DNA of 9,620 nt from Nevskiaceae bacterium. Its GTDB lineage: Bacteria; Pseudomonadota; Gammaproteobacteria; Steroidobacterales; Steroidobacteraceae. Made by a program: the position numbers and the translations under genes. The notes below the pieces were generated by a model. That model made no database searches. It was not told where the DNA came from and saw only the letters and a program-made list of their open reading frames with translations. How positions within the stretch are numbered: position 1 is the first letter of the stretch; each line of letters begins with the position of its first letter. Below, piece after piece: positions 8,001 to 9,620 of the stretch. The DNA is taken from contig JAITMN010000022.1 of the NCBI GenBank assembly GCA_031277355.1, positions 1 through 9,620 of the forward strand. Direction: 5' to 3'.

Positions 8001-8920
8001 TGGCGCTGCGCGCCGAGCAAGATGGCGCGACGGCACCTGATGACTACGCTCGCGTCTGCGCCAAAGGGCGGGAACTGGCACAGGCGCATCCGGACAGTGG
8101 CGATTTGGCCTATCTGGTGATCCGCTGCATTGCTGATCAGCCCGCTCGTGATGCGGCCTTCAAGACAGGTTTTCAACAACACCCGGACAATGCTTGGTTT
8201 GGTTATGCGGCGGGGCTGACCTGGTTGGGCGAGCAAGATTGGGCAGCGGCGCGGCGTGCGTTCGAAGTGGCCTTCACCGCCCGCTATCTGGCCGGATTCG
8301 TGGCCGTCGACCTCGCGCGCATCCGCCGTGTTGAACAAGGCGAAGGCGCAGCCATCGACGATCTGGTGGCTGGGTCCGACTATCTGAAAAGGCAGCAGGT
8401 GCTGCAAACCGGTCAGGGCATTCCCGTCGCAAACCCGCTCAACGGTTATCAGGCGCTCGCCAAGGGCGATCTTGGAAAAACGTCTGAATACACGCGCAAC
8501 CCGACCGACGTCGACCAGTTCAGGCTGGCCCTGCTGGTGGGCGCATCCGATGGCGCCGACGATGCACAGGTCGCCAGGGCGCTGGAAGTCATGCGCAACC
8601 AGACGCCGACGGACTATGACGCAAGCTGGGCAGCCATCGGGCTTGGTATCAAGCACGCGCAACCCATTGATCCGCTACTCGGCGTTCTGGCTCAAGTACC
8701 CGATAGTGAAGCGCAAGGTTTGCGTGCTTTCATCGAGGTGCTGAAAACAACCCGTGATACCCGCCAGGCAGAAGCGGCGCTGGTCGGTGTGCGCTTGCAA
8801 CTACGCGCTCAAGCCTATGTTGCTGGCCTGATCGTACTGGGTTCAGAGGCCCCCGCCGCATGGCGCACGCTGGTACTGCGAGCACTGTTCCCGGCTGAGC
8901 GGCCTTGGTTTGCGCATTGA
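5090..8920 (+). CDS. Large membrane-bound M48-family zinc metallopeptidase with C-terminal helical repeat-like region
   Basis: A 1276-residue inner-membrane protein, several times longer than HtpX or other simple M48 proteins. Two membrane helices (residues about 27-49 and 66-90) precede the peptidase domain. The zinc motif is HELGH (176-180), with the third ligand probably Glu260 in EMEFQAD. A hydrophobic stretch (about 215-250) sits between them, as in HtpX and Ste24. THPPSYER (H361) matches the conserved late M48 block. Residues about 400-740 are largely helical and contain CRSC (545-548). A further membrane helix spans about 755-780. A short beta-like segment follows (about 781-835: RTVSVHVDDATAQLTPGASH). 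The C-terminus (about 880-1276) is alanine-rich, helical and TPR-like, with stretches such as PDNAWFGYAAGLTWLGEQDW. Inferred role: proteolysis or quality control of membrane proteins, with the C-terminal region binding partners or substrates; no substrate is known to me. The start at 5090 has a GAGGGA site. All peptidase residues are present, so it is probably active. Transcription may be independent or read through from upstream. Confidence 0.85.
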   Translation: MNALYPPSPANSADDLVKASPAYRRQAWLAMFVLLAFMACYVLFSGWLAWKSYSLLRAGMLAGHNSVLLFGVGLGAAFLAVFMLKALVFVRRGQMGDLTEITAAEHPQLFAFLARLVAEAKAPTPAKVYLSSRVNAAVFYDLSPLNLLFPSKKNLEIGLPLVNVLSLSEFKAVLAHELGHFAQRSMAVGRWVYLAQQIAAHIVGKRDMLDRFLAGLTRLDIRIAWIGWLFMLLVWSIRSVVDSFFRLVVLAERALSREMEFQADRVSVSLAGSDALIDALYKLQAADTAWDRTIDFCNAQLRVGKAAPDLYDIQSAIAQKLRVIFADPGYGLPPPAPVDGAATHRIFRRDSVSVSRMWATHPPSYEREDNAKKIYLQVARQETSAWALFEQPEQLRRQMCAAMIAHVKPAPEVLSREAALAALDAEYARESYNRRYRGVYLARAVTRTQASVAQLIDNLTPEAASTALATLYPESLSADLTTLEGLQHERGALVAVQDGIASARDKQLQHRGKPIKKRQLAAAIAEVTADIAAIESSLAAQDRRCRSCARALAAAQGGAWEASWLAQFQLLHYAEHTQANLLDLHGLLANTVAMVTAKRKVSDAEVWRTLDHAGKLYDAMAEVAKQAPNLQPGAQALALLGAESWTANLGAFELLGPTRENLSNWINVIDGWVQPMLRALNNLRRAALDQLLLTEARLFDAAISQQPLGEAPAAPVVPTGYATLLAGQERPRQKKLDAWSRFQTADGWWAWVARLGVAGSIVGVLLGFGVALGMSSVVAFNGLDRTVSVHVDDATAQLTPGASHVFQVAADRPLAIRAETQTGDIIEAFSADAELIGAHYVYNVASASPLIAWTATYGSAVAKPEQLLGAPRWSLQSADYIFESPPTQISSKSGGGTRSALSAPDSRAVEAYLGALPAQDEQARLIEAHATWDEGDSANLLQWLAIAQQALPDRHALIVQQRLQRAPLELMALRAEQDGATAPDDYARVCAKGRELAQAHPDSGDLAYLVIRCIADQPARDAAFKTGFQQHPDNAWFGYAAGLTWLGEQDWAAARRAFEVAFTARYLAGFVAVDLARIRRVEQGEGAAIDDLVAGSDYLKRQQVLQTGQGIPVANPLNGYQALAKGDLGKTSEYTRNPTDVDQFRLALLVGASDGADDAQVARALEVMRNQTPTDYDASWAAIGLGIKHAQPIDPLLGVLAQVPDSEAQGLRAFIEVLKTTRDTRQAEAALVGVRLQLRAQAYVAGLIVLGSEAPAAWRTLVLRALFPAERPWFAH

Positions 8921-8930
8921 AATGCCGGTG

Positions 8931-8950
8931 GTGAGGGTGCAGCCCATCAC
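8931..8950. terminator. Possible weak hairpin between convergent genes
   Basis: GTGAGGG (8931-8937) can pair with CCC-A-TCAC (8943-8950), giving 7 base pairs with one bulged A and a five-base loop. It lies just after the M48 stop and overlaps the stop codon of the convergent transporter gene. Neither side has a run of T residues, so it is not a typical rho-independent terminator, though it could act for both genes. Confidence 0.25.
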
Positions 8951-9620
8951 GCTTTCCACCTCCTCTCCTGTGCGCCATACACTGCAATCCACACATAGCA
9001 CGCCGCCGGCACCAGCAATGCGGTGGCCAGGCTCGTTGCATCGGCCACACCGCCGGTGATCACGGGAATGATTGCGCCGCCAACGATGGCCATGCACAAC
9101 AGGCCCGAACCCTTGGGCATGTCATCGCCCAGACCTTCCAGCGCCAGCGTGAAGATGGTCGGAAACATGATGGAGTTCATCAACCCGATGGCCACCACAG
9201 CGACCGCCGCCGTAGTGCCGATGCTCGCCGATGAGATCACGGCCAGCAATGCAGCGCCGGTTGCGCAGCTCATCAGTACACGCCCGGGCGTTACCCGGCT
9301 CAGAACAAAGGAGCCGATGAACCGGCCTACCATCGCGCCGCCCCAGTACAGACTCAGGATGCGCGCGGCGACATCGCCCGTAACAGACAACACCGTGGGT
9401 TGCATCAGATAGTTGGTCATCACGCTGCCGATGGACACCTCCGCGCCCACATACAAAAAGATCGACAGCGCGCCGAAGCCCAGCCGTGGTCGACCCAGCA
9501 GACGCATCGCGCCGGCAAGGTTTGGCGATTTGCCAGAGGTATCCGGCGCAGGCGCACGGCGCATGAACCAGAAGACCAGCGCAAGGATGAACAGCACGCC
9601 GGCAATCAGCACGAAGGGCT
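8947..9620 (-). CDS. GluP/FucP-family sugar MFS transporter, C-terminal half (5' partial)
   Basis: This gene enters from the right edge on the minus strand and stops at TGA 8949-8947; its start is outside the window. About 223 residues are visible, roughly half of a 12-helix major facilitator protein. They cover the sixth membrane helix, the central loop (MRRAPAPDTSGKSP) and helices 7-12. YVGAEVSIGSVMTNYL, LYWGGAMVGRFIGS and NSIMFPTIFTLALEGLG are hallmark blocks of the glucose/galactose (GluP) and fucose (FucP) proton symporter family. It would import a hexose or related sugar across the inner membrane. Glucose, galactose, fucose and N-acetylglucosamine are all transported within the family, and the visible half does not decide between them. 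It converges with the M48 gene across 26 bases, so the two are separate transcription units. No break or frameshift is seen. Confidence 0.88.
   Translation of the reverse strand, partial: PFVLIAGVLFILALVFWFMRRAPAPDTSGKSPNLAGAMRLLGRPRLGFGALSIFLYVGAEVSIGSVMTNYLMQPTVLSVTGDVAARILSLYWGGAMVGRFIGSFVLSRVTPGRVLMSCATGAALLAVISSASIGTTAAVAVVAIGLMNSIMFPTIFTLALEGLGDDMPKGSGLLCMAIVGGAIIPVITGGVADATSLATALLVPAACYVWIAVYGAQERRWKA

Noticed and set aside
7718..8662. A 314-codon open frame on the minus strand opposite the M48 gene
   Set aside because: No recognisable motif or start context. The plus-strand frame is one continuous protein through this stretch, so this is a codon-bias shadow.
9023..9412. Plus-strand open frame of 129 codons inside the sugar transporter
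   Set aside because: The minus strand carries clear GluP/FucP motifs throughout; the plus frame is Met/Thr/Pro-rich with no motif, a mirror of the membrane-protein codons.

Overview
The window looks like ordinary chromosomal sequence of a GC-rich proteobacterium, probably a beta- or gammaproteobacterium. That placement rests on protein style: a KorCAB-type 2-oxoacid oxidoreductase like those described in Thauera and Azoarcus, a GluP/FucP-type sugar porter and a large M48 membrane peptidase. No rRNA or other phylogenetic marker is present to confirm it. Coding density is very high. I see no mobile elements, tRNA or rRNA genes, CRISPR arrays or prophage genes.

Positions 1-4152 (+) hold a tightly coupled three-gene operon whose first gene is cut by the window edge. 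It encodes a flavin/NAD(P)-binding subunit with C-terminal ferredoxin domains (korC-like), the fused gamma-alpha subunit of a 2-oxoacid:ferredoxin oxidoreductase (korA-like), and the thiamine-diphosphate/Fe-S beta subunit (korB-like). The genes overlap by four bases at each junction (ATGA, then GTGA). Together they would decarboxylate a 2-oxoacid oxidatively to its acyl-CoA, most likely 2-oxoglutarate to succinyl-CoA. Electrons would pass through the Fe-S clusters to ferredoxin or, via the korC subunit, to NADP+.

Positions 4170-4952 (+) encode a TauE/SafE-type membrane permease that starts 17 bases after korB. It is probably co-transcribed, but its link to the oxidoreductase is unknown. A 137-base spacer (4953-5089) holds a possible weak promoter and no clear terminator.

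Positions 5090-8920 (+) encode a 1276-residue membrane protein. It has an N-terminal M48 zinc metallopeptidase domain, a long helical middle, another membrane helix, a small beta-like segment and a helical repeat-like C-terminus. This is the least explained gene here. It ends 26 bases from a convergent gene (8947-9620, -), the C-terminal half of a GluP/FucP-family major facilitator sugar transporter that continues past the right edge.

Nothing here is clearly a new biological system. The items most worth a second look are the C-terminal extension of the M48 protein, the permease attached to the oxidoreductase operon, and the drop in GC content that begins inside korA.
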